Part shown: positions 26,401 to 38,336 of the stretch, one piece after another
Layout of the letters: every line of letters begins with the position of its first letter
Numbering within the stretch: position 1 is the first letter of the stretch
From: Phascolomyces articulosus
Lineage: Eukaryota > Mucoromycota > Mucoromycetes > Mucorales > Lichtheimiaceae
Direction of reading: 5' to 3'
NCBI GenBank assembly: GCA_025677815.1
Contig: JAIXMP010000025.1
Location: 62,001-126,000 of the forward strand
DNA length: 64,000 bases
The notes under the pieces: generated by a model
Databases searched by the model: none
Told to the model about the DNA's origin: nothing
What the model saw: only the letters and a program-made list of their open reading frames with translations
Position numbers and translations under genes: made by a program

Positions 26401-28683
26401 AGAGAAGGGGTTACCAATAGAGACTTGGACATTGACAATACCAGTAGCAAGTGTGTCGTTCAAAACAGTCAACTTGGAACCTTGAATGAGAGGATTGGCC
26501 AAACCAGGCAAAGTCGATTGAATGTCAATTTGAGAAAGACCACCAATCAAGGACTTAATGGGAGTCGAGTTTTCATTACCAGCAATGTTGACATTGTTGT
26601 TCTTGCCCATAACAAAAGTAGACAACAAGTTTTGACCAACAGAAGAGCTTTTAGGATCAAAAGCGGCAGTAGCCACGACGGTGTTATCACCACGGTTCAA
26701 TTTGAGTTGACCCAAAGTGACGGTACCAAGAACGACATCTTCAGCCTTCATGTCAAATGAGACATCACCAGTATAAATGCTGAAATCAGATGGGTTACCC
26801 ATGGTGACATTAATGGCCAAGTTCATGTGGGTAGGTTCACCACCAGTGACATCCAAGCTATTGATAATAGTAGGGGTGCTGTTAAGGAACTGCATACCCT
26901 TCAAGCTGGTAGGAACATCCAAATTAATACCACCCAAGGTAATGTTACCAAGAGGAGTGACGGTCTTGGTAGTAGCTTCACCCTTGATTTGGAAAGCGTA
27001 GGATTCAAGAGCAGTCAAAGAGAAAGTGTAATCATCAAAAGCAGGTTCTTGACCTTCAATGGCCTGAATGGTGTCGTTGGTCATGGCAAATAAAAGAACA
27101 CCAGCTTGTTGGTCACTTTGAGCAGGCACAAATGGAGCAGAGATGGTAGCAAAGCTACCGGTGTCATTGTTAGCCATTTGAAGATCTTGCTTGACCTCAG
27201 TAATATCCAAGGTAAAACCAAATGGAATTTGGAAACCGGCGTTGATTTGTGGAGCAGACAAGACAGGAGCATAAGGAGCATCAGCACTGAAAGCTAAGTC
27301 AAGATAGCCCATACTAACAGACTTGATGATTTCCAAAGGCTTATCGACACCGAGACCGACATTGAGACGTACCGATTGAAAACCTTCAGAGAGCCAGGGG
27401 ATCGAGTTGACACCGTCAGGAGCAGCAGAAACACCCACAGCTGTGGTTTGGGACATTTTGCCCGAAACATAGTTGGAGAACAAAACGCCCACCTTTTCCA
27501 AATCAGCAGGGTTGTTTTGTGGTTTCAAAGTACCCTTCAACAAAATGGAGTTGTTGCCCTTGGCCAAAGTAATGCCATCAGCAGAGACCGTACCGAGATC
27601 GACACCTTCATAACCGATAGCCATCTTGATGGTACCCAATTGGACACCCACAGGAGAAGGACTGACTAAGATAGTACCGAGTTCAACCAAGATACCGCCA
27701 TTAGGATCATCACCAGGCAATTGGAAAGATTCAATGGTTACTTCAGGGAAACCACCCATGCCTATTATTATGTAAAAATGAATTGTTAGACTATTACTTT
27801 TTCTGTACAAAGTATAGAACAACGTATTCAAACAGAAGAGAATCATTTAAAGGACATACCAGGAATAGTGACTTCCTTGTCAAGTGAAACAGTAGCAGTT
27901 CTATAAGAAAGGAAATTGATTAGTATGTATTAGGAATAGATAGAATGAAATCATCGTCATTTAAGAGAATAATAAAAAAAATTACCTAGTCAAAGCAGTA
28001 ATATCAAGTTTACCCTTAAGATTCCATTTAAAATCTTTATTAGCCAACATTTCCTTAGCAAAAGCAGCAAAGAATGTTGTGTTTTGGATCAAGAAAGGAG
28101 TATCGGCTTGAAGAGTACCTTTACCACCTGAGATCTTACTATCGGGCAATGTAATGTTACCCAAAAGAGTTTCATTATAATAAACATTGATAGGATTATG
28201 GAATTTAAGATCTGCAGCAAATGGACCTGTATTACTCATTTGACTGGTCATGGACATGTAAAAGGCTTCATTGAGATTGAGTTGTTCACCGTCACGCTTG
28301 CTAAGGTTATCAGCCGGAGGTTGGAAAGTAATATCGGAACTTTCGACGCCAATACCGGCTTGATTCATTAAAGCTTGAGCAATCATGGGGAAGAAGACAT
28401 AAATAATCAAAAGAACAACGACAACGACAATAATTACAGAGATAATGGAACAAATAATCCAATATTTTTTTTGCTTGTAAAATCGTCGTGGTGCAGGTGG
28501 TGGTGGTTTTTCAGAATATTCTTCCATCACGCTATTTTCTACGCTAGGTGGTTCATTATTATATTGCGGTTGAGCCAAATATTGATGTGAATCTTGTTGT
28601 TGTTGTTGCTGTTGCTGATGGTGCATATCAGGACCACTAATGGCTAGTGCCCGGTTAGCTTCTTCTTCGAAGCTACCAGCCAT
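23461..28683 (-). CDS. Single-pass membrane protein with tandem DUF3712/LEA2-like domains
   Basis: Exons on the minus strand are 27986-28683, 27860-27900, 24657-27761, 24495-24559 and 23461-24333, giving 1593 aa. The N-terminal 70 residues are cytosol-type, rich in Gln and Pro, with a basic stop-transfer patch (RRFYKQKKYW). One membrane helix follows at about residues 75-98 (Ile/Val/Leu only). The remaining 1500 residues are a chain of similar beta-rich blocks with recurring phrases such as SFQLPGDDPNGG/SFDLPANDPAGG and a following LGTILVSPSPVG/LDVTIKNPSQVG strand pair. This is typical of fungal DUF3712 proteins and related to LEA2 folds. In budding yeast a vacuolar membrane protein of this general type (Tag1) acts in ending autophagy; that role here is only a suggestion. 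Codon use is strongly biased, which points to high expression and explains long open antisense frames. Confidence 0.88.
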
Positions 28684-28781
28684 TATTATATATTATAATT
28701 AAAGGAGAGTATGTGAATTTATATAAAAAACAAAGGATCTTGGATAGGGGGGGTTTGAGAGAGAAAGAACTTCTTCGTCTC

Positions 28782-28812
<31 letters not shown>

Positions 28813-31800
28813 AGAAGGATTAAGAAAAAAAAAAGAGTAATAAAAAGAAAATAAGGTGGTTAAAAGAATGGAGAGGGGGAAGAGATGGTTTTATATCGAG
28901 GTGTAATTGGGAGATCGCTTAGTAGAATTTGTGTATTGAATAAATTTTGATGTGTCGGTTATTCAACATTAAAAAAGAATCTGAACCAGAAATGGATGCT
29001 CCTTTTTTACCCTTTAAAACAGTAAAAAAATTGTACGCCCAAAAAGCATCATCGTTATAGAAACCAACCAAATCATATATTAAACAATACAACATTAAAA
29101 AACTGTCTCAGTTATATTTTGTGTTTCCATGTGAATTACCCACAACGATGTCATTTTATATATTCTTAATTTTATATCATTTTTTCTCTGTCATCAAGTT
29201 CCTTTTTTGTCGTAAAATAGCCATTAGTTTATTTTTTTGGTATTTTTTTTTTTTACTCCTTGCTTCTTTGTTATGATTGTATAAAAAGATATAAAATACG
29301 TTTCGAGTAAGTAGTTTTTGTGTCTAAGAAAGTTTGCGCCTACAATTATAAAACCGCTATTATCAAATCCGACAGTGCATGCTTAAACTGAAAGGGGAAC
29401 TATTCAGTATAAAGCTCAACTGTTAGAGAAGAAGAAAGGGGTTACACAACGCTTACTATTCCTGTCATCATTGAACAGACGTTTATATTTTATATAATGT
29501 AACACACCCTACTTTTCTTTTGGGGTTAGGACTGATTTTCTATGGTGATACTATTTTACTAACTTATTCCTAATTCGATTAATATTTATATATCGTTGTC
29601 ACTGATGTTGATGATAATCCCAAATATTTATATAGTAAAAACTCACTCCCTAAACAAAAAAAAAAAATATGGAGTCATTTCATCATTATAGTGAATTCAG
29701 GGATTTGGGTTACCATGTGTGGCAAATAAAGATAGAAAATAAGCTTTCATAAACAAGTCGATCATAAAAAAAAAATGAAATGAAATTTAGCAACCCAAAA
29801 TGAACGAGGCAAGAGAGAACGCGTTAAAAAATAACTCTATTCTGCTATTAGTTAATAAATCAAATGTACACTCCGAATATAAAGCAGAATGTTATATTAT
29901 ATGCTGGTTGGTTGAAATAGGTAGGACATAAATATATATAACAATAATAAAGGACAATAACTAATAGTGCTCCGATTAAAAACAAGCTGGGGAAGAAGAC
30001 AAATCGATGGGGGATTATAATAGTAAAACGGGGTACCACTGTATATATTTTTTTTATCACCTCACATATCTTTATTATGTATGTGTCGTGTGTGAATTAT
30101 GTTATATAAGTATTATATGTGTGTATAGTGCGCGGCAATTCAGCTGTACATGCGGACTTATATATCAATAGGGTCACAAAAAGGAATATAGGATCGCCAC
30201 AATTTCCATCCACATTTCTTTTATGCAAATTTTTTTAACTAAAAAGAATAGTAAACTCCAAAATGTAGCTGTGTGAAATTTTGAACAAAAAAGGTCTTTT
30301 TATATAAAAAATGGCTCGCGTGGCAAAAAATGAGGAACAAGGTTTTATTTTTTAATATGATTATTTTAGAACAGATCGTCAATTTTCTTTTTCCCATCGA
30401 TTGATCTGGTTGACAGTTTTTTCTCATGGACGGTATATAAGTATATAGTAGGCTAATAAATAACACTAAGAAAATCATTGTTGTGCCACAAGTGTGTATA
30501 TATTTATATGTCTATAAGTTTTTTAGCTTAGTATGTATTACAATAGGCACATTTCCCCGCAACTTTGTTTCCAAATAATATCTTTTTTTAGCTTGCAAAT
30601 CCAGTAAAAGAAAAATCTTTTTTTCTTTCTCCTAATTAATTCATCTCAGCGTTGCTTTTGCAAGAAAAGAAACGCTGCTTGCTGCATGTACGATTCTCGA
30701 ACTTTATATAATTATGCATTATTACTACATAAACTAGTCCACTACTATTAGACCTACTGTTACTTTTTTATTTTGTTACAATCCTATCCATTCTATCTTT
30801 CTATCAAATATATTAAAGCATTTTTTGAAAAAAAAAGCAGTAATAGCAGCACGTGTTATTCAATATATTAATTAAAACCAGTATTCTTTTCATGTTATAC
30901 GTAATAGAGTGTATTAAGGTTTTAAGCTTTTAAAGTTGTGTTGTAAGACTTGAACAGAGTTGGTATTCAGCAAAGTTTTCTTTTCTTTTTAATAGATTTG
31001 AGGCAGCTCATATTCTTTCTGTGCCACCCAAAAAAAAAATTGTACACGGAAAACAAACCAACCTATTAGTTTTATTTTTGGAATCATGAAAAAAAAATCC
31101 CGTGACCGAGGCACCTTTTTGAACAATTATTTGCGCTGATTATCATTTTACAAGTAACTTTATTAAGCACGCTTTCGGTATTCTATCATCATATGTACAT
31201 CATAAAGCATGGTTTGCCTAACAAACCCTATATATTACCTATATAATAAACTTTTTTTAATATGTTTATTTGAAAAATGGAAGATTCTTCATCAAATCTT
31301 TTTGGACAACGGAGCAAACCGATCTATCCACACCTTGTAAAAGAAATCCCGCTAAAAAAAGTTTCCACATTATTGAAACTTTTAACCAAAAGTGGGACAA
31401 GTTGGTATAAAAAAAGAGAAACGGAGAAGTGATGCCGGAATAAAGAGGTACTACAACATTGGCTTAAGTGGTTAGTAAAGAACGTGCTCTTTTTATTATT
31501 ATTATTATTATGAATTCGGATGAACCCACAGATCAGCGCTTTGATAACAAAAAAAAAAGGTTAGGTGAATAACATCCTTGTGGAGCAATGGGAGAAAGAG
31601 AACCAAATGAGAATCATCAACTCGGTATGTGTTATTGCTTACATTTGGAAACCGCGGGTGAATTGTTGTTTCCGATGCCTAAAGAAGAATTGCTTACGTG
31701 TGGCAGTGCTCTATGGCACATGTATATCTTCTTTAACATTTGATGAGTAAGTCTTTATTATTACAAACGTTATTGTTGAATCCGCACAACACCTTCCTTA

Positions 31801-32439
31801 TTTTTAACTCGTCGGAATATCTTATAAAATCTATTCTTTACCATTGTTGTACTCGATAGTTTTTAGGACCGTCCATAACATATAAAAAGGACAAGAAAAT
31901 TTTCTAAAGTTCTGGGCTCAGAACAACCACAATAAACTTTCAATAATTGATTATAGATTTCACGTAAAAACTTTCCCATGCTATACAATTTTACTTCACA
32001 TGTGATGACAAACTGTCATTTCCTCACCAAGTAATTGCGTTTGCTTTTTGTTTTACATATGATTGCTTCTTATGGAGTTATTGATTGTACATAGACCTAT
32101 TACCATTATTTCGTTCAATGTAGTACGTGTGAACGCTTCATTGTTGTTGGTGAGAGGATGATGATAATAATAATAATGGTTTGTGATATTGTATAATAAT
32201 AACATGTGTTAAATAAGTAAACATTTGTAGACAAAAAACGATTTCATAATTGCTTTTGATAGATGATGAAACATCACAATAACAATCAGATATTTTTTGG
32301 AATCTGCAATACCACGTATATCACCTTTCTGTGACGTTACATCATTGTTGAGTTTTACGTGATTGATTAGAATCAGGTCATCTTACCCACTTATCATTGT
32401 CATCTCAATTACCACCGTAAAAAAATGAGATGAACACCC
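28684..32439. other. Gene-poor AT-rich region
   Basis: About 3.7 kb in which I find no convincing gene on either strand. It starts with the promoter and leader of the DUF3712 gene (including a TA run) and continues with scattered poly-A/T tracts and TTA triplet repeats near 31493-31511. The longest frames are about 60-80 codons, lack splice partners and show no family motif. Confidence 0.55.
28785..28812. repeat. TA dinucleotide microsatellite
   Basis: An uninterrupted run of 14 TA units about 100 bp upstream of the DUF3712 gene start, in its likely promoter or leader. Confidence 0.9.
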
Positions 32440-32585
32440 ACATTCGGTCATATTCGGTCACATTCGACTACTTTCGGTCATTAACTCATAAAGTGGACGA
32501 GAGTAGCCAAAAATGTGGTCGAATATAGTTGAACGTGATCGAAAATGGACAAATGTGAATGAATGTGGCCAAAATGTGGTAGATG
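32440..32585. repeat. Cluster of degenerate 10-12-nt repeats that switch strand
   Basis: The first half (about 32440-32485) contains four loose copies of CATTCGGTCA (one reads CATTCGACTA). After a short centre, the second half (about 32490-32580) contains several copies of the complementary form, such as GTGGTCGAAT, GTGATCGAAA and GTGGCCAAAA. Read as RNA, the two halves could fold back on each other imperfectly. No coding function is seen. Confidence 0.6.
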
Positions 32586-32672
32586 AAAGTACCCTGAATC
32601 TATCTTTCCGTTTTGTTCATGTACTTTTCTGTATTTTACTTACTAACAAAGGCCTCCTCTTTTTTGTCGCAG

Positions 32673-32944
32673 GATTACCCAGAATGAAAGCACTCGAGTG
32701 CTTATAAATTTGAGGAAACAAGCTCGTCACCAATCACATGCTCATAAAACTTGATGAAGCGAATCTATCACGATACATTACTCTGTATGGGATAGATTTT
32801 ATCGCAGACGCTGGGTTACTGTACCTCACTTCAGGAGCAAATAAAACCATGTATTATTGCACAAAAAAGATACCCCAAATCACTTTTGATGAAAGGCATC
32901 CTGCAATTACTTCAAAGCACATTCTTGATCATGTACTACCGTAA
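32673..32944 (+). pseudogene. Fragment of an F-box/LRR gene, C-terminal end
   Basis: A remnant related to the C-terminus of the minus-strand F-box/LRR pseudogene at 36348-38067. GLPRMKALECL followed by a stop matches LPKMISLEYLCL of the other copy, and IDFIADAGLLYLTSGANK matches LDNIKDAVLLYLAAKANK. About 20 residues found in the other copy are then missing. From 32861 the two become identical in DNA, ending ITSKHILDHVLP-stop. There are in-frame stops and frame changes, no upstream exons, and no F-box. It is a dead paralogue whose tail has been made identical to the other copy. Confidence 0.75.
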
Positions 32945-33448
32945 TTAATTGAATATATTAAATGTTAGTACCTTGTGAAGATGATTATATATATTACTGC
33001 CACATATACCTATTACTGGACAGTAGATATTGACCCTTTTTATCGTTTGTACACATTCACGCTTGATTTTCCCCTTAATTTTCAATTTGGGTTTGGATTT
33101 GCTATTACTTTTTTAATTGTAATAAACTCATTGTGAATTTCACTTTGACTGCTTCTTAGAAGATAGTTCTTTTCCCTGATGTAAGTGATGCGGTTACCTG
33201 TGATGAATTCGTTATAATATATATATACCAATGAAATAGCAATCATAATAATGATAAAGTATAAGAACGTATATATATATATAATATGCTACCTTAAAAT
33301 TATGCCGTAATACGATTACCAGATTTCGCATTTATCAGTTTTATACTAAGAAAAAATAACAAATAAGCCCAAACACATTCTCTTGGAATACGTATTGCTT
33401 ATTTTAGTTTCAAGGAACCGCCATGTATTATAATTTACTTAATGGAAC
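32861..33448 (+). repeat. Left arm of a 588-bp inverted repeat
   Basis: Bases 32861-33448 are the reverse complement of 35844-36431. Paired coordinates always sum to 69292 at every point I checked, including through a TA run, so there are no indels and I saw no mismatch. The arm holds the last 28 codons of the F-box/LRR gene and about 500 bp of its 3' flank. Confidence 0.93.
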
Positions 33449-35843
33449 TTTTTCATCATGCTCATTCTTTGTTATAAATATACATCATCCAACTAAGTTT
33501 GCGCAAGTTATGTACTATAAAGCAACCTTGCTTAATGAAGTATAATAATCTCTTTTTTCTGTTCAAGCATACCATATATAAAAAATATTAAAATGATATA
33601 GTAGAAAATGAGACAATAGAAGAAATAAGCTGAGACTGGTAAACGGTTATTGAGTAATAATAAGAATCATAAAATATAATAATAAATTGAGATGATAAGA
33701 ATTCTATATACTAAAATTGATATCCTTTTATACTTTTCGATGATGGGCTATTGACTAATTATTTATTACTTGTTGTATGTGTGTTAATGACACAGATTGA
33801 TGATGAGTGAAAAACTTCAATTATTTTATATTCCATCCATCAAGATGGACTTGATAGGTCTTTTCCTATTGTTTTTGTTTTTTTTTCATTTTGGTATATC
33901 CAGTCACACAGATACGACAGCTTATTTCAAGTGTGTTAAGCCATATTTTGAATTTTTTGTATTAATCACAAATATTTATGGTAATTCCAATTGGAAAGAT
34001 AACATAAAACATGGCAGTAATATGTCCCAAATATATCAGCATGATCATGAAATATGAAGTACTACATTCGTTACCGGCATTATAAAGGGCGATAATGAAA
34101 TGTATTTTTTTATTCAAAAATAGTAAAAGCTTTTATTGTTAGTTTTTTCATTATTCATTTATTATCAACCTCATACATTGCTAATCAAAAGCGAATAAAT
34201 TATGTGATAAAAACGTATGGTTTTACATTTTCAGTCTTTTTATTATAATGCCTCCTATGTTATACAATCGTTTACCAACAACTCATTTTACAAAAACCAA
34301 TAAATTGCAAACCGATCATCTTCTCAACGAATTGCGTAGTGTAATTTTGACAGCGAATGTTAAGAAGAATATATACATTGATTTGATATAACTTTAAGCA
34401 AAATCAAGATTATCTGGTAAGCGAAAAAAATTCAACTTAGAAAAATTTATGAATATAGGAAAGGAACAAGATGTAATGGTTGGTATTAAACTAATAATAT
34501 GTATGGTTATAGTTTATTATATCTTGGTGCAGCATTCTTCCACACATATAGAAGCAGTTTAGCACCTGATGTCAGTTTATTTTATATAATTTTTGTTTTT
34601 CTGCATAATGCATGGTTATCATCACCAGAAATATGTAATTCGTTGGAAAGCGAACAATAGCATATCATCCTTCTGTTTCGTATTACTTCATGGAAAAAAA
34701 AAACTTAAAATAAGCATCCTACTCGTTAGAATTCCTTGAACAATATAACTAGAGATTTTGAACAGTAGTATAAAATGAAAAGTACCAAACTTTTAAATAG
34801 TTGAAAAAAATTATACTAATTCCAAAACCGATTGCTACCTTCCTCTTCATTATCACTTTTTTCAAATGCTGTCATCTACTACTACAAGCTAGGAGTCTAT
34901 ATTATGATGTGTACAATAGAACATTGGAATCAAGACTTGGAGGTTTCAATGGCTATTCTAGATTCGAAAAGAAATACTGTCCATAAACCATTTTGTTGGA
35001 TAGTATCCCTACTACCTTTTTATTTTATATCAGCATACAGTCCACTAGCTATTTCCATAATTATTGATCATTGAATACTACTGAGTAGCTCGATGTTATT
35101 ATAATGCACTATTACATTTTCTCTTTTTACCTCAACAAGAAATAACCTATTATACTATTAACGATGTGTTATGCATATGACCCTATAGTTCTATGCTTTT
35201 ATATATAACTCATTTGGGAGCATATATTAGTAGCTTTATTGCGCTTATTATTATACGGAGTTTTTGTTTGCATATATTGTTATAATCGTCACTGTATATG
35301 TTTTTCCAAAGAAGCAAATAAATATATTATATAAATCCCATCAAGAAGATTTTTTCTTCCTTCCATCAGTTTGCTGTTTATATTTCAATCATTACAGTAC
35401 TTACTTGTTAAACCGGTATCCTCGATAGTACGCGAAAGACAATAATAAGAATGCTATCACTTTAATAAAATACCGGTTTTAACTCTTAGAGGGTGAAAAT
35501 AGGACATAGTGGAAAGGCAATAATTATAGTGTATATACCATCGCTTTGCCAAAATATCAAGCTGATATTCTTGGCTAGGAGTTTAATTACTGAATAATAT
35601 TAGATATTGTAAGTAGAAGTATTTTTGGGTAGTTACAAGAATTTGTTATGCCTCCTTTTGATCTGGTGCTTTCATAATATGATAAAAGTTGCTTCCTCAT
35701 TTATTGTTAATAATTTGACAAAAAATAAAAATAATAAAAGTACACCAATTGATATATATTTCATATTATACAGTTCTTGCTAAAGAGCCCGTTATCAAGT
35801 TGAAAAACAGTTGAATCCTATGATATAACACTGCTATATTCAC
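33449..35843. other. Spacer between the inverted repeat arms, no gene seen
   Basis: 2395 bp of AT-rich sequence. An 86-codon frame at 33797-34057 starts with a hydrophobic stretch, but nothing supports it as a gene. Frames at 34801-35074 are similarly weak. I see no terminal repeats, transposase motifs or RNA gene in the spacer. Confidence 0.5.
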
Positions 35844-36431
35844 GTTCCATTAAGTAAATTATAATACATGGCGGTTCCTTGAAACTAAAATAAGCAATAC
35901 GTATTCCAAGAGAATGTGTTTGGGCTTATTTGTTATTTTTTCTTAGTATAAAACTGATAAATGCGAAATCTGGTAATCGTATTACGGCATAATTTTAAGG
36001 TAGCATATTATATATATATATACGTTCTTATACTTTATCATTATTATGATTGCTATTTCATTGGTATATATATATTATAACGAATTCATCACAGGTAACC
36101 GCATCACTTACATCAGGGAAAAGAACTATCTTCTAAGAAGCAGTCAAAGTGAAATTCACAATGAGTTTATTACAATTAAAAAAGTAATAGCAAATCCAAA
36201 CCCAAATTGAAAATTAAGGGGAAAATCAAGCGTGAATGTGTACAAACGATAAAAAGGGTCAATATCTACTGTCCAGTAATAGGTATATGTGGCAGTAATA
36301 TATATAATCATCTTCACAAGGTACTAACATTTAATATATTCAATTAATTACGGTAGTACATGATCAAGAATGTGCTTTGAAGTAATTGCAGGATGCCTTT
36401 CATCAAAAGTGATTTGGGGTATCTTTTTTGT
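35844..36431 (-). repeat. Right arm of the 588-bp inverted repeat
   Basis: Reverse complement of 32861-33448. It contains the 3' end (stop at 36348) and downstream flank of the F-box/LRR pseudogene on the minus strand. Identity stops sharply at 36431 inside the coding sequence and at 35844 in the flank. Confidence 0.93.
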
Positions 36432-38067
36432 ACTGTTGATTATGGCTTCATTCAAAATTGCACGGGAGCATCTTGAAACTTTCAATTGTTCCAGTTTGTT
36501 TGCTTTGGCAGCTAGATAGAGTAGTACAGCGTCCTTTATATTATCTAATCCTAATAGACTAATATTCCGTACCATACTCGATTTGCTAAGGCCGATAAGT
36601 ACGTTGTCGTCGATCATTTGGATATTTTCAAGACATAAATACTCGAGTGAGATCATTTTAGGTAGTATTTGAACAAGCATAAGAAAATCCGGATACGTAA
36701 GACTTCGGTAACGTAAAAGCAAAACCTTCTTCAATTTGGATACTCTTACCAAACCCTTGAGTATAGGATTCATTAAATGACAGCATATAAGCTTGAGTAG
36801 CTCCAGTCTGTTTTTTCTTGGCTGAATACCTTGAATGAGGTGATAACGAAGATCGACAGGAAAGTAAATCTAAAAGTGTTTCAATAAAGAATGAAGCTAA
36901 AGCAGGGACATTGATAACAGCATCCACTTCTTCAGTATCAGTCATGTATTCTAGGTTAGATAGAACAATGAGTTCAATATTGGTATGTTGTTTAATATTG
37001 TTGATACTACGGTTGCAACTCTGTCATAAAGAAGAGTTCGTAATGACTTTGAATTAAAAGTTAAAAAAGGTACTCCAAAGTTAATCCGAATTTTCGTCAC
37101 CTTCTAAAGTGTACTTGTAGGATAAATCCAGAGTTTCTAATTCCTCTCGAAGACCATCAAGTAGATTCCGCACTGGACTCATCGTCTCTCGTTGTATGAG
37201 GACACATTTCGTATCTTGTCGCTTTCATCGTCATCTACTCTGTTTTATCACACTTCTCGTTTTCCATCCATAGAGTCATTCAAACCTTTGAGGCGTAATG
37301 GTAATACCATGATTACCGTAAGAAGGATTTTCAATTTTTTGGCAACAACTTTTAATCAGTCTCACAGGTGAATGATTGCAGCGTTGAATCTCCAAACCAC
37401 AGATATGTGGGTATCGTTGTAGTATAGTTTCAAATTCTTCGTTTCTAAATTTTCATCGCTGCGAGTGGACAGGAATTCATATATAAGGCTGAGCGCATCA
37501 AACAGATTTTTTTTACGACTTTTTGACATCTTGAAGAACATGCAAGTTTGTAAGGTTTTGACAACTGGAAATAATATCTTCTAATGACGCCATATTATCG
37601 GTTTCAGTTACGAGATCGGTCAATGATTGTAGACCCGTTGTATGTCTGTTAGGAATCAGTTGTTGTCGATTATCTTTTCAAGTATTACTGAGCGATATAT
37701 TTGGTAAATGCCTAATACTTCAACTTTGGCAGATCATGGCAACAATAGTAATATGAATCTTCAGACACACCAAGAGTTGCAATAGCCTTCACTGATTAAT
37801 TGTAAGTATTATTATGAGAGTTCTTTTCCACGATATGCCTCATTCATGAATTTTCAACATATGAACCAATGTGAGAAAAGATATCAGTAGAGGAAACCCT
37901 TTCCCAATCTCAATGTATCGACATGTAACACAATGGAGCACTCTATCTCTATGGCGTTCTTGTGAAACATTGCAAAGCTCAAAAAGATCTTTTGGTTTAA
38001 GGAATGGAAGAATATATCAGACAATGTCCAACGGTAATGCTGACAAGTGATCAACAGTTGTTGTCAT
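36348..38067 (-). pseudogene. F-box/LRR protein pseudogene
   Basis: The minus-strand start at 38067 gives MTTTVDHLSALPLDIV, then an in-frame TGA (38017-38019), then YILPFLKPKDLFELCNVS. This is a classical F-box (LxxLPxxIVxxILxFLxxxDLxxLxxVS) with one stop in place of a residue. The middle has further stops and a frame change near 36870. The last 141 codons are open and leucine-rich (KLKKVLLLRYRSLTYPDF, SLEYLCLENI, NISLLGLDNI). F-box/LRR proteins choose substrates for SCF ubiquitin ligases. Mucorales carry many such genes, often decayed. A KDZ transposon is inserted 66 bp upstream of the start codon. I judge it non-functional because of the F-box stop and the middle frameshift. Confidence 0.82.
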
Positions 38068-38133
38068 GTTTTTACTTGTGAAAAAAAGTAAAAGTAACGG
38101 ATGGAGAGAAAATTTTGACAAAAAGGGAACTGT

Positions 38134-38141
38134 TTATTTTT
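38134..38141. repeat. Left 8-bp target-site duplication of the KDZ element
   Basis: TTATTTTT directly outside the left terminal repeat. It is repeated exactly at 44460-44467 outside the right one. Confidence 0.88.
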
Positions 38142-38331
38142 CACCTAATTATTTCACTTCTGCTGGTTCCCAAACCTATATGTTCTCTAACTGAGACCTC
38201 CCGTTTGGGAACCAAGCAAAAAAATTAAATTAGCCGTCACTTTGTTCCTGATGGACCTCTTGCCTTTTTCGTCTCGAATAAACTGCTCTTTATTTTATTT
38301 TATTTTTTTTATTATATTTTTCGTCATTCAG
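38142..38331 (+). repeat. Left terminal inverted repeat of the KDZ element
   Basis: 190 bp, identical to the reverse complement of 44270-44459 (coordinates sum to 82601 throughout). It contains an internal imperfect palindrome (GGTTCCCAAAC and GTTTGGGAACC) that could be a transposase binding site. Its inner end lies 5 bp before the transposase start codon, so the repeat probably contains the promoter and most of the leader. Confidence 0.95.
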
Positions 38332-38336
38332 TCATC

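Noticed and set aside
33797..34057. 86-codon frame in the inverted-repeat spacer with a hydrophobic start
   Set aside because: Low complexity, no motif, no splice partner and no sign of selection; expected by chance in 2.4 kb.
32861..36431. Inverted repeat interpreted as terminal repeats of a second transposon
   Set aside because: The arms contain the end of an F-box gene and its flank, not transposon termini. I saw no target-site duplication at 32861 or 36431, and the spacer holds no transposase.
28684..38133. tRNA, rRNA or CRISPR features in the gene-poor region
   Set aside because: I looked for T-loop/anticodon patterns and regularly spaced direct repeats and found none. This is a reading by eye, not a covariance-model search.
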